Notes: generated by a model not told the origin, from the sequence alone. A stretch of DNA of 64,000 nt from Lepus europaeus (GCF_033115175.1 NC_084850.1:992001-1056000), one strand, 5' to 3'. Shown: positions 18,241 through 31,816, counted from the stretch's first letter. Program-made: numbers and translations.

Positions 18241-18387
18241 CCCGGGCGCGCCTCGCCCCCTCCTTCCCCGCGGCGGCGGCTCCAGCCGCTCTCGGGGCCG
18301 CGGCGGGCTCAGCGACTCGCCACCGCACTCCGACTGTCCCTCTCTTCCCCGGCCGGATCGGCCGCTGCTTAAGAACCGACTCCGGGG

Positions 18388-18395
18388 TGATGTCA
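18388..18395. promoter_or_regulatory. CRE-like octamer TGATGTCA
   Basis: One mismatch from the palindromic CREB/ATF site TGACGTCA, placed at the upstream edge of the SLC6A8 CpG island. A motif match only. Confidence 0.3.
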
Positions 18396-18399
18396 CTGT

Positions 18400-21300
18400 C
18401 GCCCCACCCCCACGACCGGGCTGCTCCCCCTCCCCCTCTCCCATCCCTCCCTCCCGCCCTCCCCGTCACTCCGCCCACCTCCTCCCGCCCTCCTCCCGAG
18501 GAGGAGACGCCGCTCCAGCGGGGAGCAGGATGGCTGCTACCTGGGGCGCCGGCCAGCACTTCCTCCCCAAGGGGCCAGGACCTCACCCTGGCTTCACCTG
18601 GCCTCGCTGACTCCAGATCTGCCTTCCCTCAACCTGCCCTTCCCAGCTTAAAGAAAGCGTCTTCCCTGGCCTCCTTCCAGCCATCCTGTGCCCTCCCTCT
18701 TCTCTTCCCTCTCCCTCCAGGCTGGAGCCACCCAGATCTGTCCAACCCGTCCCATCTCCAGGCTGGGCGGGTGTTGGGTACCAAAGGCAGCAGGCTTCCC
18801 GGCCTCCTGCAGGGCTGGGTCTGTTTCTAGCCAGGGGAGCAAAGGTTGCGGGGTATCTACTTCCAGCTGTGCTGTGGGGCTTTGCACAGGCGCAACCCTG
18901 CCGCCCCCCTGGCACCCCGCCCTTCCCAAGAGGTACAGCCTTGAAACGCAGGAGGTCACGGTCAAGGGGATCCTGCCTTGCTGAGCAGGAAGGCTAGACA
19001 GGTACAGAAGGGGAGCCTCTTTAGCTCCCTCTGCTTAGTATGGGGTCCAGCAGGGGCGACTGACTTGCTGGGATAGGGTAAGGCTGCCCCCTGGTGCCTG
19101 GCAGGTGCACAGACCCTCCTCGGAAGGTCTGCAAGCCAGCTCCCCTCTCCTGGCGCTCCTCTCCCCGGAGACGGCCCTCCAAGTGTCCCTTGTCAGAGCC
19201 AGGTGGCTGGAAGGGGTCATGGTCATGGTCCTGGCTGGAGGGGGGCGGGTAAAGTGTGCCCCCCTCAGTCCCACACTCCCTGATCTAATTACAGACACGG
19301 CACTCCCCAGATGGTTCATCCCGTTAAGCTAAGCCCGCAGCCATCCGGCCAGCTTTAGGAAGAAAAGCAGTTCCGGCGCGAGCCAGATTGAACCTGCTAG
19401 GTGAGGGAGGGGCAGCATCTCCACCCAAGCTTCCAGGAGGAGCCCCAAGGGGTGTGTGTTTCAGGGGAAGAGAGATAGGGGTGTCACCTGTGTTCACAGT
19501 GGGTGGGGCTGGGGGGGACCCTGGCAGTAGCTGGGCTGCACTGTTTATGAAAGCCCCCTAACTGGGATCTTCCCTGGCCCAGCCTGGGGCTGAAGGGGTT
19601 CTGGAAGCAGAGGCTCTAGACCTGGAGGAGCTGGGACCACCCAGGGAGAGAGGACAGAATTACTGTCCCCCACCCCCCACCCCACTATGGCGGTTCAGAA
19701 AAAAGACCAGAGGCTCAGGTAAAGTAGGCGCTGGACCTCCTCCCAGCGGCGGTGTGGGGGTGGGTGATGTCTGCAAAGGAAGGGCAGTAACTGACAATGA
19801 CCCGAGTGCGTGCAGACGGCGCCCGGAGGATCCACGGGAAGTGGGGACGTGACTGGGTGCAGCTGCCACAAGAATTTAAGATCCTGCTTTGGGGAGCAGG
19901 GTGGGAGGGAGATAAGGCTGTGGCTTGAGGAGCACGTGGGAGACAATGACACCTTGGGGAAATGGCTGTGCTGTGGGGAGTGCCGACGGTGAAGCGAGCA
20001 GGGCTGGGAGCCAAGGGCGGGGGCCCTCCTCCACCCTGTGTCGGCTACTGGGTGGGGAGGCGGGTTTCAAGGCCAGAGGCAGGAACTGGAGGGAGCTAGC
20101 TGCCAGTCGGGGCTGTTGGGGCCTCTGTGCCATCAGAGGCGGCTGAGGAGGAAGTCGCTGTGGCCGACAGAAGGGCAGGGCGAGGTGGCTGCCTGCCGAG
20201 AGGGGGACCGCCGCTGGCGTCTCCGGCGTCGCGGGTTGCTGGCAGGCCCTTGGAGCCCACCAGCTGGAGGCACCCAGGTCTAGGAGGCCCCCAGCGCTCC
20301 CTTACGTGCCAGTCACACCCTCGGTGCATGCCCTGAGCTTTGCTCCGCGCTGGGCTCCCCGTGTGGAGGGAGGCGCAGGAGCCCTCCCGCCTTGTCTGGG
20401 GGAGGATCCTGGTGTCCAGGCAGGGCAGCTTCTGTGCACTGTGACCCGCTGGCCTGTGGGGAGTGTCTGGGACGGTTACAATGTCTCCCAGCGCTTTGCC
20501 ACCGGGAAGGCAGGCGGCCCCGCCAAGTTCTGGCCGCACTGCAGGGGGCCCGTACCCTAGGGGTTGTCCAGCTGGTGCGGGAGCGGGTGTGGGCCCCCTG
20601 CCGTCTGGAGGCAGCCCGGAACTTCCCCTGGGAACTGCCTTTTGGACCCCAGTGCCAGCTGGTAGGGGCGAGGAGAGGGAGCGCCGAGTGGGCGCACCTA
20701 TTTACGGGAAGAAGGAGGGGGAAGCCTGGAGATGCAGGCTGGGGCTTGGACTGTGTGCACCCCCAGGCCGGGAAGGGGGCCCCCAGCAGGAGCCAGGCAG
20801 CCGGAGGTAGGCCTTGCAATTAGAATGAGCCGGGGACAAAGGGGCTGCAGGTCAGGGGTTATCTGAGCTGGGGAGATGGGAGTGTCACCAAGGCGGGGCC
20901 GGGAGGGGTGGGGGGGGACACATTCCAGGATTCCTAGGGCCTGCCCTCCTTGACCTTGGGTCCCACAGAGCCTCTGAAAGGACTACTTTTGTACATTTTC
21001 TGCAAACTGATACTCTACGTGCAGAAGCCCTGCCGAGAGGCCGTAGCAAGAGTGGCCTCCCAGCTCTGCTGACAGTGGTGTCGTGGCTGCTCTGGCCTGT
21101 GGCGGCCTCTCCCGTTCTCCTCCGCGTGGATGCCCTGACAGCTTGGAGGCCTGCTTGCTTGCTGCGGCCTGCTGCCTCCCTCGTGATCACGATGGCCTCA
21201 TGGGTTACGGAGAGGACAAGCCTGGAGGGACAGCACCGCCGTCATCACGCCCTATCAGCAGTCCACGCGCGCCACATGACTTATCGCTGTTGCCGCTGAC

Positions 21301-21770
21301 CTTGGCCACCTGGCCCAGACAGGCTTTGGCGGGTTTCTCCGCTGCAAAGTGGCGCTCTCCCTCCCGGTGGCAGGAAGTTTGCTCCGTGCTGCCCGCAGTT
21401 CAGGGTGCGGCCGTGTACCCCACCTCCCGGAGAACAATGAGTTAATACTTGCAGTTCCAACCCAGCACCGCTCTAGCCTCTTGCTTGGGAGTTCTGTCTT
21501 TGACGCTGTGTGTGTGTCTGGGGGGAGAACACTTGCTCCCTGCCTGCCCCCATCCTGCAATGGGCAGGGGACCGTTTGTAGGAGAATGGCCTTAGAACTG
21601 AGGATGGGCTACCAGAATGCTGTGGCTTCTGCACCCCTCAGCTGACAGTGTAGGGATTCATACGCAGGAACCTGTGGCGCACATGTGTGTGTGCGCGCAG
21701 GCATATACATATACGCTAGCGTCATTTCGTACGTTCAGCTCGACCTGAGCCCATACCGCTGCAGCCTTCT
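18400..21770. other. SLC6A8-PNCK spacer; no gene seen
   Basis: GC-rich unique sequence between two divergent promoters. No exon, RNA gene or clear repeat. A CTCF-like string (GCTGCCCCCTGGTGCCT) occurs at about 19,082-19,098. Confidence 0.55.
19082..19098. promoter_or_regulatory. CTCF-like motif
   Basis: The string CTGCCCCCTGGTGCCT is close to the C-CCCCTGGTGG core of the CTCF motif. Motif-level evidence only. Confidence 0.35.
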
Positions 21771-21835
21771 CTCCTTCACTCCCTAGATGGCCACAACAGC
21801 CAGGGCTGGGCCAGGTTGATGGAACAAAGACAGAA
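21770..21835 (-). mobile_element. C-repeat SINE fragment, minus strand
   Basis: 'ttcactccctagatggccac', then 'agccagggctgggccagg', is the middle of a C SINE; both ends are missing or unrecognisable. Confidence 0.55.
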
Positions 21836-22274
21836 GTCTCAGCCATTCTCCTCCTTGCCCAAAACATAGATAAACACTGGAATGTATCCTTTGCCCTTGA
21901 CTCTCAATTGGGTCCCACACCCTATTGCCTTCATACCCCACCCCCATGGCCACCTGAAAGACCAGTTGCTTGGAACACTTGACAGACCAGTTCCAGGAAT
22001 TCCCCTCCACCTGCTGCCCCCTACCCCACCCCCAGCCCCAGCCCTCCTAAAATCTAAAAAGGCCCGTCCCCTGGGGGTCGGGGCCTTCCGCCACGTGTTC
22101 CACGTGTTCGATCCATGTGCTTGCTGGCAGCTGGTCTCGCACCTCTACGAATTTATTTTCTCTGAGAAAATTCGGTCTGGTTATACATTTGTACACTGCT
22201 CCCTCTATTCTGCGCCTCTTTTCCTAAAATTGATGGTGCCCCATGGTTGGAGGCACCAATCTGCGACTCTTTTC

Positions 22275-22476
22275 CTAACACAGGCTGAAGCCAGGAGCTT
22301 CAGTTGGATCTCTCATGTGAGTGCAGAGGCCCAAGGATATGGGCCATCTTCCGCTGCTTTCCCAGGCCATTAACAGCGAGCTGGATCAGCACACGAACCA
22401 GCGCCCATATGGGATGCAGGCATCTCAGGAGGTGGCTTTCCCTGCTATGCCACAGCACCAGCCCGTGCGATTCCTA
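22275..22476 (-). mobile_element. C-repeat SINE, 5' part, minus strand
   Basis: 'gctgaagccaggagcttcag', 'gggccatcttccgctgc', 'gcgcccatatgggatgcagg' and 'tatgccacagcaccagccc' match the tRNA-derived half of a C SINE in reverse complement. The tail half is missing. Confidence 0.75.
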
Positions 22477-22784
22477 ATCCACCACACTTTACCAACTGGA
22501 GTACGGCGCCTTCGTGTGTCAGTCTCACAGACACCTCTGGTTTCCAAGGCGCCTTCCATCAGCCGTCTCCCTGTCTCCCTGCTCCACTCCAGTGAAATGG
22601 TTTCATGCATTTGGAATACAAGTGGGTTCTCTCTGTGCCCAGGCACGTCGCTGTGTGAGTCCATTCGTTTGCATGCGTCACAGCTCGAACGGGACAGCGT
22701 GCTACAGGCGGACAGCACCTCTCCATGCACATCTTTCTTGTTGCCACTTCTTGCTGATTATGGAGAAAATGGCTGCAAATAATT

Positions 22785-22850
22785 GGGATGGCGGCACTGC
22801 AGGTGGTGGCTTTACCTGCTACGCCACAGCGCCTCCCACCGAAAGGATTT
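22785..22850 (-). mobile_element. C-repeat SINE head fragment, minus strand
   Basis: 'gggatggcggcactgcagg', 'gtggctttacctgctacg' and 'ccacagcgcc' are the reverse complement of the SINE head; only about 65 bp remain. Confidence 0.65.
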
Positions 22851-23213
22851 TGAAAAGTACACCCACTTTCCGGTCGATCATAAGTACTGATTAAAAACAC
22901 AAACAGTGGCATCTTTTATGACTCACAGCACCATGCTTCTGTGAAACAGAAATGGACGTATAAGGGAGAGAGTGCTTCTTTGCCTGTGACCGTGGACTGG
23001 AGCCATGTTCAGGCTGGCTGGGAGCAGCGCGGTGTGGTCGACCACCTCTGCTCCTGAGATCACACAAATGAGCAGCTGGGATGGGGGCACAAACTGAGGG
23101 CTGGGGACCTGAGAGCCTTAACTGAGAATGGTGATAAGGAAAGACTGGGAGTGACATGGAGTGCTGTGGAGGCTTCAGAGGCCAGAGGTGACACAATCTC
23201 AAAGGAGTGCTCT

Positions 23214-23552
23214 GGGGCTGGCACTGTGGTGTAGTGGGTAAAGAAGCTACCTGCAGTGCCGGCATCCCATATGGGCGCCAGTTCGAGTCCCGGCTGCTCC
23301 ACTTCCGATGCAGCTCTCTGCTGTGGTCTGGGATAGCAGTGGAGGATGGCCCAAGTCCTTGGGCCGCTGCGCCCGCATGGGAGACCCAGAAGAAGCTCCT
23401 GGCTCCTGGCTTCGGATCGGCCCAGCTCCGGCCGTTGTGGCCAATTGTGGAATGAACCAGCAGATGAAATTTCTCTCTGTGTCTCTCCTCTCTGTGTGTT
23501 AACTCTGACTTTCAAATAAATAAATAAATAAATCTTAAAGAAAAAAAAAAAA
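23214..23552 (+). mobile_element. Full-length young C-repeat SINE with target-site duplication
   Basis: It starts 'ggggctggcactgtgg' and has a B-box-like 'gttcgagtcccgg', then 'tggcctccc'-type body, 'gaagctcctggctcctggc', a TC-rich stretch, 'actttcaaataaataaat' and poly(A). The target 'aaaggagtgctctgg' precedes it and recurs after the poly(A) as 'aaaggaggtgctctgg'. It sits between the divergent SLC6A8 and PNCK promoters. Confidence 0.93.
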
Positions 23553-23739
23553 GGAGGTGCTCTGGTGGCTCGGAGAACATTAAAACAGAGAGGGAGAGGC
23601 AGAGACCATGCCAACATGTGTGTGAAGACTTGCTGACGGCAGACGCTGCTGGTGCAAACGGTCCTGGACTGGCCCAGCCGGGCCTCTAAGGGAGCTGAAG
23701 CTTCTGGGGACCCGGCTTGAATGCCCGAGGGAGGGAGGC

Positions 23740-24090
23740 TGTGACAGCAGGGCCGGCGGATTGCCTTACAAGGCGCCCTGCAGCGCCACGGCCGCGGCTC
23801 TGCTCCTGAGCGCTCGGCCGCCCGCGGCCGGCGGGAGCGCGCGCGGAGGAGGCGGGGCCGGCAGGGCGCGGGCTGGGGGCTCGGCGGCGCCGCGGCCACT
23901 GCGCGAGGCGACGCTGCGGCAGCGACTCCAGGTCCGCACCTGCCGCCCTGGGACGCGGGCGCGCGCGCTCGGGGAGGGGCAGGGTGCACGGGGTCCAGCC
24001 CGCTGCCGCCACAGCCCCCAGGCACACCTGTCAGGCCCGGAGCGCCCCTCTCCCACACGCGCGCGGCCCATGTAGCTCCGGACACCAGCC
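23740..24090 (+). promoter_or_regulatory. PNCK: CpG island, probable PNCK promoter and 5' noncoding exon
   Basis: A CpG-dense block ('gcggcgccgcggccactgcgcg') about 400-750 bp upstream of the first coding exon. Because the first coding exon begins right after an acceptor (…gttgcag at 24,479-24,485), at least one noncoding 5' exon must lie upstream, and this block is the best place for it. The donor was not identified with confidence. Confidence 0.6.
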
Positions 24091-24487
24091 GCCCAGGCTG
24101 CTGAGTTCCCCTACTCTGAGCCGCTGAAGGCCTGGGTGGCAGCGTGGGTGGCCGTGGTCGTGGCAGGTGCCTGTGCGCGCGGTGTATCTCCGGCGGGTTG
24201 GTGGCCTGGATGACGCTTGCCTGTGGGGGCTGTGGACGAGGGTGGGGGTGCATGGAGCTTTCTCGGATGTGTGGGGGCAGCGGAGGAGGGGGTGTCGGGG
24301 CGCTGGTCGCCGTCGTCGGAGGGCCCGAGTGGGGGGGACGCTGGAGGGCAGCTGTGTCCCTGGGGCGGTGGGGGAGGGGTGAGATGCACCTGCGCCGGGA
24401 AGGGCTGAAGGGGGCTGTGGGGCGCCGGGGGGGCGGGCTGATGTGGGCCCTGGCCCAGGGCCGCCTCCAGCTCTCCGCGTTGCAGAC

Positions 24488-26599
<2,112 letters not shown>

Positions 26600-27035
26600 T
26601 GGCCAGGTGTGCGGGGGTGGGCCCTGCACCCCTGAGAGCCTCTGGGAAAGTCAAGGCTTGAGCAAGGGCGGGACACAGGGCAGGCTGGGCGCGCTCCTGA
26701 CCGGCCGCTGTCCCCTGCCTCTCTCCCGCTTCCTCCCCAGGCAGACGCTGAGGCCAACCCCCAGGTTCTCTTCCCTTGGGTCCTTTCAGTCCCCTCCTCT
26801 GTCCCTGTCCCCCACCCCTGGGGCCGGCTTCTGCGAAAGAGGTTGAGACTTGAGGTGGGGGGTGTTCTTCGGAGAGGGAGGCAGGTGGGCTCCAGGGGCC
26901 GCCGTTCCCGCACGCACCACGCACCGTGCACGGCTTTTCTGTGCTTCGCTAACTGTGGGTGGTCCTGCTTGTTTCCTGGTCCTCTGGCCCCATCCAATGT
27001 TCCCCACGCCAATAAAGACAGACAGAGCAACGGGC
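26600..27035 (+). other. PNCK: PNCK 3' UTR, possibly spliced
   Basis: Extends from the stop codon to the AATAAA at 27,012. A plausible intron runs from 26,607 (CCAG|GTGTGC) to 26,740 (CTTCCTCCCCAG|GCAGACG), which would put the rest of the UTR in a separate noncoding last exon. The junction would be 7 nt after the stop, too close to trigger nonsense-mediated decay by the usual rule. The splice is an inference. Confidence 0.55.
27012..27017 (+). terminator. PNCK: PNCK poly(A) signal AATAAA
   Basis: The canonical AATAAA in 'cacgccaataaagacagac', the first one downstream of the PNCK stop. Confidence 0.85.
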
Positions 27036-27612
27036 CAATGGTGAGCTGGGGGTGGGGCCAGTATGGAGGAGAGGCGGTCACCTGGCACCCTGCCTTGCCC
27101 ACTGCACCTCCCGTTCCTACCCTCGAAGCCCGGAGTAGGAGGCAGCCCGGCCCCTGCTCTGCCATCCTAGGGGTGTGAGTGCATGCGAGCCTGCGAGAGA
27201 ATGCAGGCGTGCTGGACTGCGGCAGCGGGGGCGGCGGGCTCCAGGCCCTGAGGGGCGGCCTCCAGGGCTGCTGGCTCGGGTGGGAAGGGCAAGCCTAGCT
27301 GGGGTTGCCTCCTCCGCACCTTCCGTTACTCCATGGCCACACGGCATTTAGAGGGGCACTTGTCATGGAGAAAAGCCAGGAGCCCCACTGCCAGAGTGGC
27401 CCTGACTCCCAGGCCCATCGGGGGAGCACACCTTAGCTTTCACCTGACCTGCCTCCTCCCGTGCCCTGCAAGAGCTGTGCTGGCTCTGCTTCCCACCGTC
27501 TCGGCCATTCACATGCGATCCCCGTGGCACCTGCTTGTTCTGGTTTTGCTTGTTCAATATTACTGGACCTCTTCCTCTGCGCCAGGAACTGGGACTGCTC
27601 TGGGTTTATCCA

Positions 27613-27632
27613 GGGGGCGCCCTCTAGTGGAG
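27613..27632 (-). promoter_or_regulatory. CTCF-like motif
   Basis: 'gggggcgccctctagtggag' contains GCGCCCTCTAGTGG, the reverse complement of CCACTAGAGGGCGC, a near-perfect CTCF core. Motif evidence only; orientation given as the CCAC…GGGGGC strand. Confidence 0.5.
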
Positions 27633-27835
27633 GAGTGGTTTTACCCAGATAATAAGACTCGGTGGTGTGGGGACCGGAGCAGGAGCGCCAGAGCCAGCCT
27701 TCTAGAAAAAATCAGCACTCAGAGACGACCACTCTCCCAGCCTAAACCAGTGGGCGGATCAGTTCAGCAGAGTCGGGGTCTTCTTCCTTAGGGTCCCTGC
27801 TCAGGGGGCCCCGACGCAGAGTGCAATTCGTCATT

Positions 27836-27852
27836 TCGCCAAGAGGGGGAGC
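27836..27852 (+). promoter_or_regulatory. CTCF-like motif
   Basis: 'cgccaagagggggagcc' resembles the CCANNAGGGGGCRG core on the plus strand, opposite in orientation to the motif at 27.6 kb. Weaker match. Confidence 0.35.
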
Positions 27853-28889
27853 CATAGTCACATTTTTCGATGTGCTTGCGCGGTGGCTGGTTGCTTCAGC
27901 ACGCGGGACAACCTTCCAAATCCGTGCCTCCCCTCCATTGCCCCCAAATATGTGCCCTTCAGAAGAGTGCACTCGGCAAGAGGGGGGACCCCGGGGTCTG
28001 ATGGAGGCTGTACCCTTTATTTGGCAGTCCTGGGCCCTCCCATGGGACTGGGACAGGCTGTGGGCAGAAAGCTCCGGATCCCCTCCGATCGGGCTGCACA
28101 ACAGACACGTGGTGCGCAGTGCCAAGGCACGGAGGGAGCTGATGGCTGGAGGGAAGGGGCCCGACCCAGTGGGGAGCCGCTAAAAGGGTTGTGGCCAGAG
28201 AGCGACTGTAGCATCTCTGGTTAGGTGACCCTCAGGTGCTGTGGGCTGGGAGCAGAGTCCAGCCCCTGAGAGTGGCCCGTGCTGGGGACCAGAGCAGACT
28301 CAAGAGGGGCGTGCTTCACAGTGGACATATCTAGCAGGCTTGTTCTTCCTAGTGCACAGGGTGTTGCCAGTGCTTGCTTCGGGCCTTGGGGCTGTGTTCT
28401 TTCCACTGTCCCTACGGTGAACGCAAACTGCTGGGCTGAGTGTGCCCTGGGTTTGAGTTTGGGCCTTGTGGGTGAGTTGTGTGGCCTTTGATGTCTTCTA
28501 TGTGGCTTCATTTCATGTCCTGTTCCGTAGGTAGGCGGCAGGCTTTCCACGGGGAGGTGGGGTGAGGGGCAGCCTGCAAGTGCCCAGAAACCAGCACTGT
28601 GCCAGCCTGTGCCAGGGCAGCTCTGCTGGGACTGGGGCTTGGGTACAGGGGCTCAGTGGGGTGCTGCCGGGGGACGGAGAAGAGAAGCACGAGGAGAGGG
28701 GGCCACGGCGGTCTGCACGCCACACGGTGGAAGCCACGTCCTCCACCCGACCACAGCTTCATCCACACAGCCCTGCCTTGGCCGGCTGAGGGCAGCTCAG
28801 AGAGATCAGCTTGGACGTGAGCTTTCTCCCAATGGCACGGAAGCGCTTCTGTGCAGGACACAATCTGATTTTCGCTGTATCTGTCGCCT

Positions 28890-29239
28890 CTTTTTTTTTT
28901 TTTAAGATTTATTTATTTATTTGAAAGTCAGAGTTACACAGAGAGAGGAGAGGCAGAGAGAGAAGAGAGAGCGAGCGAGCTCTTCCATCCGCTGGTTCAC
29001 TGCCCAACTGGCCACAATGGTTGGAGCTGCGCCGATCCAAAGCCAGGATCCAGGAGCTTCTTCCGGGTCTCCCATGTGGGTGCAGGGGCCCAAGGACTTG
29101 GGCCATCTTCTACTGCTTTCCCAGGCCATACCAGAGAGCTGGATCGGAAGTGGAGCAGCCGGGACTCAAACCAACGCCCATATGGGATGCCGGAGCTTCA
29201 GGCCAGAGTGTTAACCAGCTGTGCCACAGCGCCGACCCC
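28890..29239 (-). mobile_element. C-repeat SINE, minus strand, with target-site duplication
   Basis: Poly(T), 'aagatttatttatttatttg', a GA-rich stretch, 'cgctggttcactgcccaac', 'ccatatgggatgcc' and 'tgccacagcgccgaccc' in order. The flank 'ctgtcgcctctt' on the left recurs as 'ttgtcacctctt' on the right. Confidence 0.92.
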
Positions 29240-29355
29240 TTGTCACCTCTTGATAAATATACAAACCACCTGCCCGTGGGCTCCCTGCCTCATGCGATGC
29301 CCTCTGAAGAGTCCCAACTGTGTTTGGCCAAGGAACTACACATTTATCCTTGTAG

Positions 29356-29677
29356 TTTTTTTTTTTTTAATATTTATTTATTTGAAAGAGTTACAGAGAG
29401 GCAGAGGCAGAGAGAGAGAGGTCTTCCTTCTGTTGGTTCACTCCCCAATTGGCTGCACTGGCCAGAGCTGCGCCGATCCGAAGCCAGGAGCCAGGAGCTT
29501 CCTCCAGGTCTCCCACGTGGATGCAGGGCCCCAACCACTTGGGCCATCTTCTACTGCCTTCCCAGGCCGCAGCAGAGAGCTGGATCGGAAATTGAGCAGC
29601 CAGGACTAGAACTGGCGCCCATATGGGATGGCGGCACTGCAGGCGGCAGCTTTACCTGGTACGCCGCAGCACCGGCC
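29356..29677 (-). mobile_element. C-repeat SINE, minus strand
   Basis: Poly(T), 'aatatttatttatttgaaag', a GA repeat, 'gttggttcactccccaat', 'gcccatatgggatgg' and 'gcagcaccggcc'. Near full length. Confidence 0.92.
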
Positions 29678-29689
29678 TCCTGATATCTT

Positions 29690-30028
29690 TTTTTTAAACA
29701 TTCATTTTATTTATTTGAAAGGCAGAGTTACAGGGAGAGATGAGAGATGAGAGAGAGAGAGAGAGAGATATCTTCCATCTCCTAGTTCACTCTCCAAGTG
29801 GTGGCAATGCCCAGGGCAGGGCCAGGCCAAAGCCAGGAGCCAGCAGCTTCTTCTGGGTCTCCCATGTGGGTGCAGGGGCCCAGGGACTGGGGTCATCTTC
29901 CACTGCTTTCCCAAGTGCACTAGGCGGGAACTGGATCAGAAGTGCAGCAGCTGGGACACCAACCAGCACCATACAGGATGCCGGCGTTGCAGGCACTGGC
30001 TTAACCTGGTGCGCCACAGTGCCGGCCC
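29690..30028 (-). mobile_element. C-repeat SINE, minus strand
   Basis: 'tttttttaaacattcatttt', 'atttatttgaaaggcagag', 'gttcactctccaagtgg', 'gtctcccatgtgggtgc' and 'gcgccacagtgccggcccc'. It directly follows the previous SINE. Confidence 0.9.
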
Positions 30029-30067
30029 CATGCTTTGTCTGATATTAACAGCAAATATAATCCCCTT

Positions 30068-30398
30068 TTGATTTTTATTTATTTATTTTTATTTATTTGA
30101 AAGTTATATAGACAGGCAGAGAGAGAGAGCGCGCTTCTGTCTGCTAGTGCACCGTCCCCAGGCCCCAATATCCTGGGCTGGGCCGGGGTACAGCCAGGAC
30201 CCTGGAACTCAATCCAAGTCCCCCACATTGGTGGCAGGAACCCAATTAGTTGAGTTATCACCACAGCCTCCCAGGCTGTGCATCCGCAGAAAACTGGATT
30301 CCGGAGTGCAGTGTGGACTTCATTCAACCCAGGCACTTCAGCGTGGGGTATGGGTGTCCCGAATGGACTCAGCTGCTGTGCCAAACACTCGCTCCTAA
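30068..30398 (-). mobile_element. Divergent C-repeat SINE, minus strand
   Basis: 'tttatttatttgaaagttat', 'gacaggcagagagagagag', 'aagtcccccacattggtggc' and 'tgctgtgccaaacactcgc'. Many mismatches from the consensus, so an older copy. Confidence 0.7.
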
Positions 30399-30399
30399 A

Positions 30400-30760
30400 G
30401 TTTGAAAATTTTTCCCTCTGTGAATGTCCAGGAGCTGAGAACCCAATCCAGGTCTTCCACCTGGGGAACAGAGCCCCAAGTTTCTGAGCCATCTCCTGCT
30501 GCCTCCCAGGGAGTGCGTCAGCAGGGAGTGGTTAACATGTGGGTCCATATTCTGTGTTTGAGTGCCTGGGTTCAAACACCAGCTCAGGCTCCTGACCCGG
30601 GCTTCCTGCTAAAATGCGCTGAGAGGCAGCAGCGATGCCAATGCTGGGTCCATGCCACTCATGTTGGGGGCCAGGGTCGAATTTCCAGTTCCTGGCTTTG
30701 CTTCTGCTTTCTCTCTCTTGTCCTGCCTAGGGCCATTCTCTCTGTTTAGCTGTCTCCCCA
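30400..30760. mobile_element. Old SINE remnants
   Basis: A minus-strand C-SINE body fragment (about 30,425-30,520: 'gagaacccaatccaggtc', 'gccatctcctgctgcc') is followed by plus-strand SINE-like text (about 30,530-30,720: 'gcctgggttcaaacacc', 'cagttcctggctttgct'). Both are degraded. Confidence 0.45.
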
Positions 30761-30777
30761 AGAAAAAAATAATAATT

Positions 30778-30802
30778 TTTTTTTCTTTTGACAGGCAGAG
30801 TG

Positions 30803-30834
<32 letters not shown>

Positions 30835-31113
30835 AAGGTCTTCCTTTTGCCGTTGGTTCACCCTCCAATGGCCGCTGCGGCCGGCGCACTGCGCTGATCC
30901 AAAGCCAGGAGCCAGGTGCTTCTCCTGGTCTCTCATGCGGGTGCAGGGCCCAAGGACTTGGGCCATCCTCCACTGCCTTCCCGGGCCACAGCAGAGAGCT
31001 GGCCTGGAACAGGGGCAACCAGGACAGAATCTGGTGCCCCGACCAGAACTAGAACCCGGTGTGCTGGCGCTGCAAGGTGGAGGATTAGCCTATTAAGCCA
31101 CAGCACCGGCCAA
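30778..31113 (-). mobile_element. C-repeat SINE, second subfamily, minus strand
   Basis: It has the 'gacaggcagagtggacagtg' tail and the 'gtggaggattagcctattaag' head of a distinct subfamily (sense head like 'ggctcaataggctaatcctc'). An A-rich string 'aaaaaataataa' lies on both sides, consistent with a target-site duplication. Confidence 0.88.
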
Positions 31114-31149
31114 AAAATAATAAAAATTTTAATATGCCACTTGTATATC

Positions 31150-31392
31150 TAATAAGATGATCAGCTCCCTGCTGATGGCCTGGGAAGGCAGTGGAAGATG
31201 ACCCAGGAACTTGGGCCCCTGCCCCCATGTGGGAGACCTGGAAGAAGCTTCTGGCTCCTGGTTCAGCCCTGGCCATTTTGGCCATCTGAGGAGTGAACCA
31301 GTAGATGGACAATATCTCCCCACCGGCCTCCATCCCCCCCCATAACTCTATCTTTCAAATAAATAAATACATATATCTTTAAAAAACAATGG
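31150..31392 (+). mobile_element. 5'-truncated C-repeat SINE, plus strand
   Basis: It starts within the body at 'agctccctgctgatggcctg', continues through 'gaagcttctggctcctgg' and 'gtgaaccagtagatgg', and ends in 'tttcaaataaataaat'. Confidence 0.8.
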
Positions 31393-31816
31393 GAAGTGCT
31401 ACTACACCTCTATTTTATGAAAACGTTGCTGAGGGGTTAATATTGTTTCTTTGGTTATCTAGGCTTGGATTTTCTTGGTGGGAAGACTTCTAATAACTAA
31501 TTAAATTGATTTGCTTGTTACAAATTTATTTAGATTTTCTATTTTTATATTACATTTTTATTGTGCAAGGGAATAAATTATTAAATTTTCTATTTTTAAA
31601 GATTGGTTTTGCTCATGTGTGTTTCTAGAAACTTGTCCATTTCCTCTGAATTGCCCAAATGTTGGCGTCAAGTTTCTTTGTACTGTATGTTATTTAGTAG
31701 TGTGTTGTTTAATTTCAGGGTTTTTTGGATTTCCTAACTTTTTGGATTTCTAGCTTAATTCTGTTGTGATCGGAGAATGTATTTTGGATCATTTAAGTCC
31801 TGTTAAATGTTTTATG

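Larger units (their letters stand above)
27040..28888. other. PNCK-DUSP9 spacer, left part; no gene seen
   Basis: Mostly unique sequence with short uninformative reading frames. Notable for CTCF-like strings at 27,613-27,632 and 27,836-27,852 and a G-rich relative near 27,968-27,982. No exon with family features was found. Confidence 0.5.

Noticed and set aside
23214-23300. tRNA gene suggested by A-box and B-box strings
   Set aside because: These are the tRNA-derived head of a C-repeat SINE. The same head occurs in many copies and the remainder is SINE body, not a tRNA cloverleaf.
23060-24253. Minus-strand open frame of 397 aa upstream of PNCK
   Set aside because: It runs through a SINE and the PNCK CpG island. 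The part with body-like composition is just the C-SINE translated in reverse, and no family motif is present.
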